A stretch of 64,000 nucleotides of DNA. Source: Gemmatales bacterium (GTDB lineage: Bacteria; Planctomycetota; Planctomycetia; Gemmatales; HRBIN36). The DNA lies in contig JANXCQ010000018.1 of NCBI GenBank assembly GCA_025060195.1, forward strand, positions 25,683 through 89,682, read 5' to 3'. How positions within the stretch are numbered: the first letter of the stretch is position 1; each line of letters starts with the position of its first letter. Below the pieces are notes generated by a model. The model saw only the letters and a list, made by a program, of their open reading frames with translations, was not told where the DNA came from and searched no databases. A program made the translations under genes and the position numbers. Below are positions 53,019-62,365 of this stretch, piece after piece.

Positions 53019-53846
53019 ATGAGGAGCGACTGGCGTAACCGCTACGAACTGGCCGTCGAGGCAGCGCAGCGTGCCGGCCAACTGGCTCTTCGCTATTTCG
53101 ATCAGCCGAGCCTGAGTGTCGAATGGAAAGCGAACCAAAGTCCTGTTACACTCGCCGACCAGGAGGCCGAGGCCCTGCTGCGCCAAACGTTATTGGAGCG
53201 TTTTCCTAGCGACGGTTTCTGGGGCGAAGAATCGGGCCAAGTGGCAGGCACCAGTGGCTATCGTTGGATTATTGACCCCATTGACGGCACACGCAACTTT
53301 GTCCGAGGTATTCCTCTGTGGGGCACGCTGGTAGCGGTGGAATATCACGGCGACCCGATAGCGGGCGTTGTCTGTTTCCCTGCTTTGGGATTGACTTATC
53401 GCGCATTACGAGGCGATGGCGCCTACCGCAACGAACGCCCACTTCGCGTCTCCGACGTGAGCCAACTCAGCGAGGGCATGCTCTTCTATTCTGGCGCCAG
53501 TTGGTTTCTCGCCAGCGGCTGCCGCGGCGCCTTCATGGAAATGTGTCTCCGTTCGCAACGGCAGCGTGGTTTCGGCGATTGCTACGGTTTCGTCCTCGTC
53601 GCCCAAGGTTCCGGGGAAGCAATGATCGACTATGGTGTCAATCCGTGGGATGTGGCCGCCATTGTGCCGATTCTCGAAGAAGCAGGGGGACGATTCACCG
53701 ATTGGTCGGGCCAACGCACCTTCCATCGTCCCGATGTGTTAGCGACTAACGGGAAAGTCCACGCCGAAATACTTGACATTCTCCGCAACTATTGCCGACA
53801 GGACTTCGATCCCCGAGAACTTGCCGAGCCGCACCGCATCACTTGA
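53019..53846 (+). CDS. Inositol monophosphatase family protein, histidinol-phosphatase-like
   Basis: 275 residues. Mg2+-dependent phosphomonoesterase. Metal ligands are visible: Glu70/Glu71 in GEESG, Asp86 and Asp89 in WIIDPIDGTRNFVRG, and the late Asp in NPWDVAAI. The sequence resembles the HisN (histidinol-phosphate phosphatase) branch, in part because RNFVRGIPLWGTLVA and GDCYGFVLVAQG are typical of it. It could instead hydrolyse inositol phosphates or another sugar phosphate. GGAG lies 9 bases before the ATG. No his genes flank it. Confidence 0.88.
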   Translation: MRSDWRNRYELAVEAAQRAGQLALRYFDQPSLSVEWKANQSPVTLADQEAEALLRQTLLERFPSDGFWGEESGQVAGTSGYRWIIDPIDGTRNFVRGIPLWGTLVAVEYHGDPIAGVVCFPALGLTYRALRGDGAYRNERPLRVSDVSQLSEGMLFYSGASWFLASGCRGAFMEMCLRSQRQRGFGDCYGFVLVAQGSGEAMIDYGVNPWDVAAIVPILEEAGGRFTDWSGQRTFHRPDVLATNGKVHAEILDILRNYCRQDFDPRELAEPHRIT

Positions 53847-53854
53847 AACCCGAC

Positions 53855-54196
53855 CTATTGGTATTCCTCCCGAGGCGGATGAAACACATCCAACGCTCGT
53901 AGCCCTTCCGCCGAGGCAATCACCTCATGCGGCACATTACTGGGAATGATGTAACGGTCCCCCGCACGCAGTTCCTTCTCCATATCGCCGACTCGGAACA
54001 ACGCCCGACCTGCAAGCACCAATCCGATTTGCTCATGCGGATGCTGATGCCGCGCCACCACCGCTCCCGGCCTCATTTCCACTAACGAGCACATCACACG
54101 CTCGCTCCACCAGGTGCTGATCCATACCCCGGGAAAGATTTCATGGCGGGGACAATCTTCTGTCGTCAGAAAGGGAATCGGTAACTGCCGACTCAT
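53855..54196 (-). CDS. Cupin-domain protein
   Basis: 113 residues from ATG 54196; a TTG seven codons earlier is possible. A single small cupin barrel with GAVVARHQHPHEQIGLVLAGR and the second motif DRYIIPSNVPHEVI, so metal-binding His are likely (H-x-H-x-E, then His). Function unknown; such proteins often bind small ligands or isomerise sugars. It is convergent with the phosphatase gene, 8 bases apart. Confidence 0.85.
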   Translation of the reverse strand: MSRQLPIPFLTTEDCPRHEIFPGVWISTWWSERVMCSLVEMRPGAVVARHQHPHEQIGLVLAGRALFRVGDMEKELRAGDRYIIPSNVPHEVIASAEGLRALDVFHPPREEYQ

Positions 54197-54265
54197 GAGG
54201 CCTCGGCCTGACTCCAATGTCGCTTCAAAAGACTAAAGGCAAAGCCCAGGTTCCGCTCGCAAGCA

Positions 54266-55573
54266 TCACGGGTAATTTCGCAAGCCCCCACCCAAGGCAT
54301 TAATCACCTCGGCGCGGTTGCGAATAATCAGAACTTTCCGCACGGGGTCATACACAATGGTGCCTAATCCACCGCTGCCATCGGGCTGACGCCAACTATC
54401 GGGGGCCACCGTGGTCGTAATGATTTGAATCAATTGGGCCACCTGCATGGCCTCCTGCTGCGCCTGCAACCACTGCCCTAACGGCGTGAACGAAAAAGCG
54501 CCAAACCAGCCGTTGACACCTAATAAGTCCTCGATCGGATAATACCGCGTCACCAACTGCTGAGCCGCTCGGGCAGGGGTCATCACCTCGATCACCTCGT
54601 TCCTGATTACGTATTCCAGCCCGACCCGCGCCAACACTGTCCGCAGCACAGTCCGCTTGGTTACGCCTTTCGGCAACCGCACGTTGACTAACGCCTGTAA
54701 ATCCAGGTTGGCATCCTTCAATTCGTTCTCATCCACGACAATGGGATGGCCGATCAGCTTCTCCAGGTCTTTGAGTACCTTCTCCAGCGACACACCATTC
54801 CATTCGACCGGCTGGGTTATTGTCTCGCTCAATGAGCGAAGGATAGCCTTTTCCTTCTCGGTCAGTGGCACCATACCATTGCGGTACTTTTCGGCACGCT
54901 TGTTCACCCGCGCCCAATATTCGGCGGGAGGGAAGGTGATATCGCCCGTAATGGGCGTCGAAGCTTCTAGTAGGTCCCTCATCACCTTAGCGGCTGCCAC
55001 TTGCCGTTCCCGCTGAATATCGCGCATGTCTCGCAACTCGCCGGCGATGCCCGTTTGCCGACGTAGGACCGTCGAGAGTTGTTGCACTTGCTCATGATTC
55101 GGATGACGCTTTTCCAACTCCGCCAACAACTTTGCCGCTGCCGAATATTCCCGTAGTTCAATCAATCGGCGGATAGTGTCGAGTTCCTGCCTGATACTGG
55201 CCTCCACATCGACAGGTGAAAGTTTCCATTCGCTCGGAGGTGGTACGGGCTTTCCCGGCGCTTGTGCTAATCGAGCTTCGGCCTCGCGCAGTCGCTGCGC
55301 CACGAAACTTCGCAACTCAGTACGCCGACCAGGTGCCAGGGCACGATCCTGATCCAAAATCCGCTGAGCCACCTGTAACAGCCGCACGGCCTCCGCAGGT
55401 TCGCTCGCCAAAAACTTGCGGGCCTGGGACAGCAAAGTCTGAATGTCCGCCTCTACCCGCTGCGCTTCGACTTGTTGCCGCTTGAAAAAGTCATCCCCAC
55501 CGACCGGCTTACCCTGCCCCAGCACCAGCCCAGGCACCAGTAGCCCCACCACCAAACCCACCTTTCGCAACAT
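54266..55573 (-). CDS. Secreted protein with secretin-like STN/N-domains
   Basis: 435 residues from ATG 55573 (AAGGAG 6 bases upstream; an ATG seven codons earlier overlaps that site). Signal peptide MLRKVGLVVGLLVPGLVLGQ, a helical region with coiled-coil character (about 25-215), then an STN-like domain (about 255-335: WNGVSLEKVLKDLEKLIGHPIVVDE and VLRTVLARVGLEYVIRNEVIEVMTP) and a second N1-like unit (about 365-430: IQIITTTVAPDSWRQPDG, LIIRNRAEV). There is no secretin pore, so it probably acts as a periplasmic adaptor or partner. Planctomycete-typical; function unknown. Confidence 0.83.
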   Translation of the reverse strand: MLRKVGLVVGLLVPGLVLGQGKPVGGDDFFKRQQVEAQRVEADIQTLLSQARKFLASEPAEAVRLLQVAQRILDQDRALAPGRRTELRSFVAQRLREAEARLAQAPGKPVPPPSEWKLSPVDVEASIRQELDTIRRLIELREYSAAAKLLAELEKRHPNHEQVQQLSTVLRRQTGIAGELRDMRDIQRERQVAAAKVMRDLLEASTPITGDITFPPAEYWARVNKRAEKYRNGMVPLTEKEKAILRSLSETITQPVEWNGVSLEKVLKDLEKLIGHPIVVDENELKDANLDLQALVNVRLPKGVTKRTVLRTVLARVGLEYVIRNEVIEVMTPARAAQQLVTRYYPIEDLLGVNGWFGAFSFTPLGQWLQAQQEAMQVAQLIQIITTTVAPDSWRQPDGSGGLGTIVYDPVRKVLIIRNRAEVINALGGGLRNYP

Positions 55574-55793
55574 GGCTGACTCCTTTTGCTTCATTTCACC
55601 TTCCCGGTTCGACTGTGCCCCTTATAGGGTTTACGCCCCAAGGCACCAAGCTTGCGCCAAGATGATAATTTTTCTCGCGCCCATATTGAACCCTAGGGCC
55701 TGCGCTTGCCACAGTAGCGTCCTTGCCTAATCACGATCCCCTGGTTAATGATAGCCCGAACTTATTGCCCCTGCCACAAGAATCGGTACAAGC

Positions 55794-56474
55794 ATGGCCG
55801 AGATATCTCAACTGACTTGGACACCTCGACATGATGACACTTACCACGTAGCCAGTCCCTGGTGGGAACTTGTTTGGCACCCAACGCAGGGACTGACGCA
55901 ACTTTGCTTCGGCCCGAACGCGCAGCCGATCCCAGCCGTTCTTGGTTTAACCCGAGTTACGACACAGTCCGACAACTGGGACCTAAGCGAGGAACCACCC
56001 GCCGACGCTTTCGTGCAAGACAACCGAGTCACGGCCAGTTGGCCTGCTACGGACACGCGGCCCGTTGAAATCCACGCTCGCTGGATTCTCGAACCTTGTC
56101 GCTTTTGGCTTGAAATTTCCCTCTTGACGCCCATGCGCTTGCAGGAACTCGCCATTTATCCGCAAAGCCGCCTCGGCTCCTGCCTCCGCCACAGTTGTCC
56201 CGACCTCCACCCCGAAGTATTCGCGCTACTCGCGTTCCCTCGAGCTGTCCCGGAGTGGGCCTACTTGCAACTCGCCCCACGCACTGACACTTTCACCTCT
56301 CACCTCGAGCCTGACGGCACGGTGCGCTTTGGTCTATTCCAGGAAGACCTCGAAAAAGGCGTGGTTTTACGCACCCGCCTACTCGCCACGTTTCTGCGCG
56401 TGGCGCAAGCCGACGTTCTGGCCCCGGAAATCGCCCGAACATTCGCCCAAGCTCCGCCTGACTTGAGCCGCTAA
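55794..56474 (+). CDS. Hypothetical cytoplasmic protein
   Basis: 226 residues, no signal peptide, rich in Trp, Pro and Leu. Predicted mostly beta (WWELVWHPTQGLTQLCFG, ARWILEPCRFWLEISLL), perhaps a beta-sandwich, but I recognise no family. Base composition matches its neighbours, and the start at 55794 has a GTACAAGC upstream but no strong ribosome binding site. It is followed 174 bases later by the thiolase on the same strand. Confidence 0.65.
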   Translation: MAEISQLTWTPRHDDTYHVASPWWELVWHPTQGLTQLCFGPNAQPIPAVLGLTRVTTQSDNWDLSEEPPADAFVQDNRVTASWPATDTRPVEIHARWILEPCRFWLEISLLTPMRLQELAIYPQSRLGSCLRHSCPDLHPEVFALLAFPRAVPEWAYLQLAPRTDTFTSHLEPDGTVRFGLFQEDLEKGVVLRTRLLATFLRVAQADVLAPEIARTFAQAPPDLSR

Positions 56475-56648
56475 ATCAATTGCTCCCAATCTGCTTATCG
56501 TCGCCTCCTGAACACAGTCGCGTTCAGCTTGGATTGTGCTCTGAGTCTAGGGCCTGGTAGGCACGGGCTTAGTTGGCTCGAATTTTCTCTCGCACGATCG
56601 GCTCAGCCTCCGCATACAGTTAATTGGAGGGGGCAACGGGAGCCGACT

Positions 56649-57830
56649 ATGGGACATGCGGTAATCGTCGCGGCAGTGCGGACGCCGATCGGCAAGTTTC
56701 TCGGCACGTTGAGTGGCCTCAGTGCTGTGGAACTAGCCACGCACGCCGTTCGTGAAGTCTTGCGGCGAACCTCGATTGACCCCGCTGCAATCGACGAGGT
56801 CATTTTCGGTCAAGTTATACAAGCAGGACAAGGTCAAAACCCGGCACGTCAAGTAGCTCTCCGCAGTGGTTTGCCACCCACTGTCTCCGCGTTCACGGTC
56901 AACAAGGTGTGCGGCTCGGGCCTGAAAGCGGTGATGCTCGCCGCCCAAGCCATTCGCGCAGGCGATGCCAAGCTCGTCCTGGCCGGCGGCATGGAAAGCA
57001 TGAGCCAAGCCCCGTTCTTGCTTTTGGGCGCTCGTCAGAATTGGCGCTACGGCCACCAACAAGCCCACGACGCTCTGCTCCGCGATGGTCTTTGCTGTGC
57101 CTTCGAAAATTGGCATATGGGCGAGGCGGCCGAGTATATTGCCTCCCGTTACAGCATTTCCCGCGCGGAACAGGACGCTTACGCCCTCGAAAGCCATCGC
57201 CGAGCCACGCAGGCTTGGCAACAAGGTTGGTTCCGCGAGGAAATTGCGCCCGTTACGTACAACCATCAGGGTCAATCGCGAACCGTCGAGCGCGATGAAG
57301 GATTCCGCCCCGACACGACTCTCGAAGCGCTCGCAAACCTGCCTCCGGCTTTTTGCGCCGGCGGCACCGTGACCGCCGGTAACGCTTCGATGCTCAGCGA
57401 CGGCGCCGCAGCCCTTCTCGTGGCCGACTCCCACACCGCAGAACGGCTCGGTCTAAGACCGCTCGCCCGCATTATCGCTTACACCACATCTGGCGTGGCG
57501 CCAAAGGACTTATTTATCGCCCCAGTGTCGGCTATTCGTGCCGTATGCGACCAGGCGCGGCTAGGCTTGCCCCAGGTTGACCTCATCGAACTCAACGAAG
57601 CCTTCGCAGCCCAGATGCTCGCCTGTTTACGTGAATTAGGTCTGCCTCGCGAGCAAGTGAACGTCCAAGGGGGAGCCATTGCCCTGGGACACCCCATTGG
57701 CGCTTCCGGCGCTCGCGTGCTTACTACGCTGATTTATGCCCTGCAACGCCGTCACCTTCGCACTGGCATCGCAGCTCTTTGTCTGGGCGGGGGCAACGCG
57801 GTCGCCATGCTCATCGAAGCCATCTATTAG
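56649..57830 (+). CDS. Acetyl-CoA acetyltransferase (thiolase)
   Basis: 393 residues from ATG 56649 (GGGAG about 8 bases upstream; the open frame to 56529 is not needed). Exchanges acyl groups between CoA thioesters, forming or cleaving acetoacetyl-CoA. Active-site set complete: Cys88 in VNKVCGSG, His348 in [10 protein letters not shown] and Cys378 in [11 protein letters not shown], plus [10 protein letters not shown] and NEAFAAQ. The third motif usually reads CIGGGQG, here CLGGGNA. It leads the acyl-CoA module, 74 bases before the mutase gene. Confidence 0.95.
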   Translation: MGHAVIVAAVRTPIGKFLGTLSGLSAVELATHAVREVLRRTSIDPAAIDEVIFGQVIQAGQGQNPARQVALRSGLPPTVSAFTVNKVCGSGLKAVMLAAQAIRAGDAKLVLAGGMESMSQAPFLLLGARQNWRYGHQQAHDALLRDGLCCAFENWHMGEAAEYIASRYSISRAEQDAYALESHRRATQAWQQGWFREEIAPVTYNHQGQSRTVERDEGFRPDTTLEALANLPPAFCAGGTVTAGNASMLSDGAAALLVADSHTAERLGLRPLARIIAYTTSGVAPKDLFIAPVSAIRAVCDQARLGLPQVDLIELNEAFAAQMLACLRELGLPREQVNVQGGAIALGHPIGASGARVLTTLIYALQRRHLRTGIAALCLGGGNAVAMLIEAIY

Positions 57831-57904
57831 CCCTAAACCAAGACTACGCCCAGCCATCAAAGTTGCTCAGCAGGTCTATCTCCAAGCCTCCGTGAGGAAG
57901 ATTC

Positions 57905-59557
57905 ATGAGCACTGTAAGTAGGGAATCTGCCCGTCGCGCTTATCTGGCAGAACTACAAGCCAGTCCTGGGCGAGCCGAACCTCCCACCACCGTCAGCGGA
58001 CGCGAGGTCGCCCCGCTCTATACCCCCGACGATCTGCCTGGTTTTGATTATGAATCGGAGCTCGGCTATCCCGGACAATATCCTTACACCCGTGGTATTC
58101 ACGCCTCGATGTATCGCGGACGATTGTGGACAATGCGCCAGTTTGCTGGTTTCGGTACCGCCAAGCAGACGAACCAACGGTTTCATTTCCTCCTGGCCAA
58201 AGGACAAACAGGACTTAGTACTGCGTTTGACCTGCCGACGCTCATGGGACTGGATAGCGACGACCCTCGCGCCAGCGGTGAAGTTGGGCGCCTCGGTGTC
58301 GCTGTAGATACCATCGAGGACGTTCATGACCTTTATGCCCAGATTAATCTTCACGAGGTCTCCGTTTCAATGACGATTAATGCCCCAGCGATTGTGATAT
58401 TCGCCTTCTTCCTGGCTCACGCTCAAGAACGAGGTTATGACTGGAAAAAATTACGCGGCACGATTCAGAACGATATCTTGAAAGAGTTTCACGCGCAGAA
58501 CGAATTTGTTTTTCCGCCCGAACCTTCGGTACGCTTAGTGATAGACTTAGTGGAGTTCTGCACTAAGTATGTTCCGCAGTGGAACACCATCTCTATAAGT
58601 GGTTATCACATTCGCGAAGCAGGAGCCACCGCAGTTCAGGAGTTAGCCTTTACCTTGGCAGACGGTTTTCACTATGTGGAAAAAACTTTAGAGCGAGGCT
58701 TAGACATAGACGCCTTTGCGCCGCGACTAAGTTTTTTCTTTAATGCCCATAATGATATTTTCGAAGAAGTGGCTAAGTATCGCGCCGCCCGTATTCTGTG
58801 GGCCCAGGCTATGCGTGAACGTTATAGGGCGAAGAATCCCAATTCGTGGAAGCTGCGCTTTCACTGTCAAACTGCAGGATGCACTCTACAAGCACAGCAA
58901 CCCGAAGTAAACATTATTCGCGTTGCGTATCAGGCATTAGCTGCTGTCTTAGGGGGCTGTCAGTCCCTCCACACAAATAGCCTAGATGAAACTTTATCGC
59001 TGCCGACCGAGCGCACTGCCACCTTGGCCTTGCGCACCCAACAGGTGCTCGCCTACGAAACTGGGGTTACCAATACAGTTGATCCTTTAGGCGGCAGTTA
59101 CTATGTCGAGGCACTTACCCGTCAAATGCGCCAAGAGGCTGAGGCTTATTTTCGACGTATTGAGGAAATCGGCGGGGTAATTGCTGGTATCGAAAACGGC
59201 TTTTTCCGACGTGAGATTGCGGAATCCGCGTATGCCTATCAACGCGAAATTGAGTCCCGCCGCAAAATTATTGTGGGCGTGAATGCTTTCGTGGAGCCCG
59301 AGCAGACACCTATAGAAATCCTCCGCTTAGACCCCGCTGTCGAACGTGAGCAAATTGAACGGCTACGACAAATCAAGGCCCGTCGGAGTCGAGAAGAAGT
59401 CGAGCGGCACTTGCAAGCAATTCGCCGTGCCGCAGAGCGAGGTGAGAATCTGATGCCCGTTCTCATCGAAGCTGCCCAGGCGCGGATTAGTGTCGGCGAA
59501 GCTATGCAGGCTATGGCTGACGTCTTCGGCCGCTATGAACGACCGCCCACCTGGTAG
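57905..59557 (+). CDS. icmA: B12-dependent acyl-CoA mutase large subunit, isobutyryl-CoA mutase type
   Basis: 550 residues, catalytic (TIM-barrel) subunit without a B12 domain. The whole chain follows the methylmalonyl-CoA mutase superfamily (QTGLSTAFDLPTLMG, GTIQNDILKE, ISGYHIREAGATAVQE, SFFFNAHNDIFEE, AVLGGCQSLHTNSLDE). The substrate-deciding residues differ from methylmalonyl-CoA mutase: Phe80 (TMRQFAGFG) replaces the Tyr and Gln198 (EFHAQNE) replaces the Arg that binds the carboxylate. Both match isobutyryl-CoA mutase IcmA (Phe80, Gln198 in the same numbering). It would therefore interconvert isobutyryl- and n-butyryl-CoA; 2-hydroxyisobutyryl- or pivalyl-CoA mutase remain possible. The small subunit follows 20 bases later. 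Codons are AT-richer after the first 300 bases. Confidence 0.93.
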   Translation: MSTVSRESARRAYLAELQASPGRAEPPTTVSGREVAPLYTPDDLPGFDYESELGYPGQYPYTRGIHASMYRGRLWTMRQFAGFGTAKQTNQRFHFLLAKGQTGLSTAFDLPTLMGLDSDDPRASGEVGRLGVAVDTIEDVHDLYAQINLHEVSVSMTINAPAIVIFAFFLAHAQERGYDWKKLRGTIQNDILKEFHAQNEFVFPPEPSVRLVIDLVEFCTKYVPQWNTISISGYHIREAGATAVQELAFTLADGFHYVEKTLERGLDIDAFAPRLSFFFNAHNDIFEEVAKYRAARILWAQAMRERYRAKNPNSWKLRFHCQTAGCTLQAQQPEVNIIRVAYQALAAVLGGCQSLHTNSLDETLSLPTERTATLALRTQQVLAYETGVTNTVDPLGGSYYVEALTRQMRQEAEAYFRRIEEIGGVIAGIENGFFRREIAESAYAYQREIESRRKIIVGVNAFVEPEQTPIEILRLDPAVEREQIERLRQIKARRSREEVERHLQAIRRAAERGENLMPVLIEAAQARISVGEAMQAMADVFGRYERPPTW

Positions 59558-59577
59558 GGCTAACTACTTGTCCGCCT

Positions 59578-59985
59578 ATGAATGCATCGTCTAAGAGAAT
59601 TGTTTTGGCAAAAGTCGGCTTAGATGGGCACGACCGGGGCATCAAGGTCGTAGCACGGGCCTTGCGCGATGCAGGGTTCGAAGTGATTTATCCCGGTCTT
59701 TGGCTTAGCCCCGAAGCAGTTGTACGCGTTGTCGCCGAGGAAGACGCCGATTGGTTGGGTATTAGTATCCTTAGTGGGGCTCACTTAATCTTAGTGCCGA
59801 AAGTTCTCGACTTATTACGTCAACAGGGACTTAGTCACGTCCGAGTAGTAGTAGGTGGCACGATTCCTGAAGAGGACGTCCCCGCCTTATTAGCCTGTGG
59901 CGTGGAAAAGGTGTTCGGGCCAGGTTCGCCGTTATCTGATATAGTTGGCTATTTCAGAGGCAGTCAGCCGGTCCCACAGACTTAG
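59578..59985 (+). CDS. icmB: B12-binding small subunit of acyl-CoA mutase
   Basis: 135 residues, a flavodoxin-like cobalamin-binding domain. The signature DGHDRG (with the lower-ligand His), SILSGAH and VVVGGTIP are present, so it binds adenosylcobalamin in the base-off mode. It is the separate partner of the large subunit encoded 20 bases upstream; in methylmalonyl-CoA mutase of many bacteria the two are one chain. ATG has no strong ribosome binding site, fitting coupled translation. Confidence 0.95.
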   Translation: MNASSKRIVLAKVGLDGHDRGIKVVARALRDAGFEVIYPGLWLSPEAVVRVVAEEDADWLGISILSGAHLILVPKVLDLLRQQGLSHVRVVVGGTIPEEDVPALLACGVEKVFGPGSPLSDIVGYFRGSQPVPQT

Positions 59986-60117
59986 TTTAACATAAGACTG
60001 CAAATTGCGTCAATAAACGCTAATTCATTAGCACCTGATTATAGGAAATACACATAAGTAAAGCGAAGAGCCACGAAAGCTATATTAGACGCAAGCTCCT
60101 AAGTGTTGGGCATCATC

Positions 60118-61083
60118 ATGGCTCCCGCGACCGAAACATTTCTCCGCGACGAAAAAGATTTATCGTCTATCTGGGATGCTTATGAGCGGGGCGATAGACG
60201 AGCCTTAGCCCGATTATTGACTTGGGCCGAAAATCCTCAATATCGGCCGATGTTGTATCAACGGTTGCGGTCGAGAACGCAACAACCAGGCAGTTTCGTC
60301 CTAGCAATCACGGGCAGCCCAGGCGCTGGTAAAAGTACGTTAATTGGCAAACTCCTGCCCGGCATTCGCCAACGGGGCCATACTGTGGCCGTTTTAGCGT
60401 GCGACCCACGCAGTCCAGTGAGCGGCGGCGCATTGCTGGGAGATCGAATCCGTATGCCCGTGATGGTGGAAGATCAAGGGGTTTATATTCGCAGTCTCGC
60501 GGCACCTCCAGGCAGGCAAGGAATAGCGGAAAACTTAGACATTCGCCTAGCTTTATTAGAGCGCTTCGGCTTTGACTGGATTATCGTAGAAACTATAGGA
60601 GTCGGGCAAGCGGATGTTGCCATCGGCGACTTGGTAGATTGTGTTACACTACTGATTCCTCCCGAAAGCGGCGATGAAATTCAGTGGGAAAAGGCGGGAT
60701 TATTAGAGGTGGCTGATTTAGTCGTCGTGAGTAAAGGCGACCTGCCTGGAGCCGGACGTACCGCTGCACAATTACAACAAACTCTCAATCTTCCGGGCTT
60801 CCCTGCCAAGCCGATTCTGGTAGTTAGTGCGGCCAAGGGCACGGGACTTAGTGACTTAGTTCAACAATTAGAGACGAGTCCGCGGCGTCGGCAGCAGGAA
60901 GAGAGTCAGGCGCGCCGGCTGTTGCTACTGGCCCAGGAAATCTTGGCGCAGCGCTTTCGCGAACGAAGGGAACTGGTCGCTCAACTTATGGAAATGGCAC
61001 GGCAGCAGGGTTGGGACGATTGGCAAGCCGCCAGCCAGCTAGCCCGTGGGCTTATGGCGAACCATGCTGCCGATTCGCCATGA
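60118..61083 (+). CDS. meaB: MeaB/ArgK-like G-protein chaperone of the acyl-CoA mutase
   Basis: 321 residues from ATG 60118; GTG 60103 is in frame but adds only five residues. A SIMIBI-class GTPase that loads and protects cobalamin in mutases. P-loop GSPGAGKS (66-73), ACDPRSP, GGALLGDRIRM and VETIGVGQADV (switch region) are clear. The G4 specificity motif reads SKGD (205-208) where MeaB usually has NKxD, so nucleotide preference may be altered or Ser replaces Asn; worth checking. Lies 132 bases after icmB on the same strand. Confidence 0.92.
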   Translation: MAPATETFLRDEKDLSSIWDAYERGDRRALARLLTWAENPQYRPMLYQRLRSRTQQPGSFVLAITGSPGAGKSTLIGKLLPGIRQRGHTVAVLACDPRSPVSGGALLGDRIRMPVMVEDQGVYIRSLAAPPGRQGIAENLDIRLALLERFGFDWIIVETIGVGQADVAIGDLVDCVTLLIPPESGDEIQWEKAGLLEVADLVVVSKGDLPGAGRTAAQLQQTLNLPGFPAKPILVVSAAKGTGLSDLVQQLETSPRRRQQEESQARRLLLLAQEILAQRFRERRELVAQLMEMARQQGWDDWQAASQLARGLMANHAADSP

Positions 61084-61251
61084 GATATTTGGGCGAAGCG
61101 CGTTGTCGAAGCGTTGAAGCGGCTACGGTCCCAAACGCGAATGCGAGGACGAGCGGGCTAATGCATGGTTGAGTGGTAGGTGGTAACCATAAGATAAACC
61201 CGAAATCCTGCATCGAAGGACGCCAACAAACAAGCAACTAGGAGCCTGGCG

Positions 61252-62286
61252 ATGAAGGCAGTGATTTTCGAGCAACACGGAGGCCCTGAGGTCTTGCAAG
61301 TGCGTGACGTGCCTTTGCCTACACTGGAAGAGGACGAGGTGTTGGTCGAAGTTCGGGCGTGTGCACTGAATCACTTGGATTTGTGGGTACGGCGTGGCTT
61401 GCCAGGGGTAACGCCCATGCCGCACATCGGTGGATGCGAGGTAACCGGAATCGTGGCCGCCTTGGGTCCGAAAGTCACGGGATTAACCGTGGGTCAACGG
61501 GTGATGATCGCCCCGGGTCTGTTACCGCGGCAGGTCAGCGACTGGACAACGGCGGGCTTAGATCATCTTGACCCTGATTATCGCATCCATGGTTATCAAA
61601 CCCAAGGCGGATTCGCCGAGTTCAGCAAGGCACGAGCCTGCGATGTGATCCCGATCAGCGAGGCTTGGTCCTTTGAGGAATGGGCTGCCGTGCCACTGAC
61701 GTTCCTCACCGCATGGAACATGCTCCTAAGGCGAGCCCATCTCCAGCCGGGAGAAGACGTCTTAGTCCTGGGCGCGTCGAGCGGCGTCGGTGTGGCGGCG
61801 ATTCAGATTGCTAAATTCGCCGGAGCACGGGTCATCGCCGTCGCAGGTGGCCCAGAAAAATGTCGCCGCGCTGAGCAACTCGGCGCCGATTACGTCGTCG
61901 ACTACACGCAGCATGACGTGGCTCAGGAGGTACGCAACATTACCCAAGGTCGGGGCGTAGATATCGTCTTTGAACATATCGGGCAAGCGATGTGGCAGGC
62001 AGCCCTGAAATCGCTGGCGCGCAACGGCCGCATCGTGACCTGCGGTGCCACCACAGGTCCGAAAGTCGAACTCGACTTGCGTTTCTTTTTCACCCAGCAA
62101 CTGGTGGTTACGGGCGCCTACATGGGTAGCCGTCATGACCTACTCACCGTCCTTCGACTGGTCGAACGCCGCCAGCTGCGTCCCGTGATTGACTCGGTGT
62201 TCCCGCTGGAACAGACGCGCCAGGCCCAAGAACACATGGAACAACGACGCATGTTTGGCAAGATTGTCATCCGCGTAACGAAATAA
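61252..62286 (+). CDS. Zinc-type alcohol dehydrogenase-like/quinone oxidoreductase (MDR) family
   Basis: 344 residues. NAD(P)H-dependent medium-chain reductase. N-terminal GroES-like half (MKAVIFEQHGGPEVLQVRDVPLP, ALNHLDLWVRRGLPG) and a Rossmann domain with GASSGVGVAAIQIAKFAGARV. The structural-zinc Cys cluster is absent and the catalytic-zinc Cys and His are not in the usual place (HIGGCEVTG is partly similar), so it is probably zinc-free, like quinone oxidoreductases. Substrate unknown; as the last gene of the acyl-CoA module it could act on an enoyl- or crotonyl-type substrate, which is inference. A GCAACTAGGAG tract lies before the ATG. Confidence 0.9.
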   Translation: MKAVIFEQHGGPEVLQVRDVPLPTLEEDEVLVEVRACALNHLDLWVRRGLPGVTPMPHIGGCEVTGIVAALGPKVTGLTVGQRVMIAPGLLPRQVSDWTTAGLDHLDPDYRIHGYQTQGGFAEFSKARACDVIPISEAWSFEEWAAVPLTFLTAWNMLLRRAHLQPGEDVLVLGASSGVGVAAIQIAKFAGARVIAVAGGPEKCRRAEQLGADYVVDYTQHDVAQEVRNITQGRGVDIVFEHIGQAMWQAALKSLARNGRIVTCGATTGPKVELDLRFFFTQQLVVTGAYMGSRHDLLTVLRLVERRQLRPVIDSVFPLEQTRQAQEHMEQRRMFGKIVIRVTK

Positions 62287-62365
62287 TCCGCATTCCGCAG
62301 TAAAATGCCAATGCTCAAGGTGAACTGCGCTACTCCGCCGGGCTAAGAACAAGTGAGCCTCAGCC

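Noticed and set aside
57905..59557. Annotation as methylmalonyl-CoA mutase.
   Set aside because: Phe80 and Gln198 occupy the two positions that bind the methylmalonyl carboxylate (Tyr and Arg in that enzyme).
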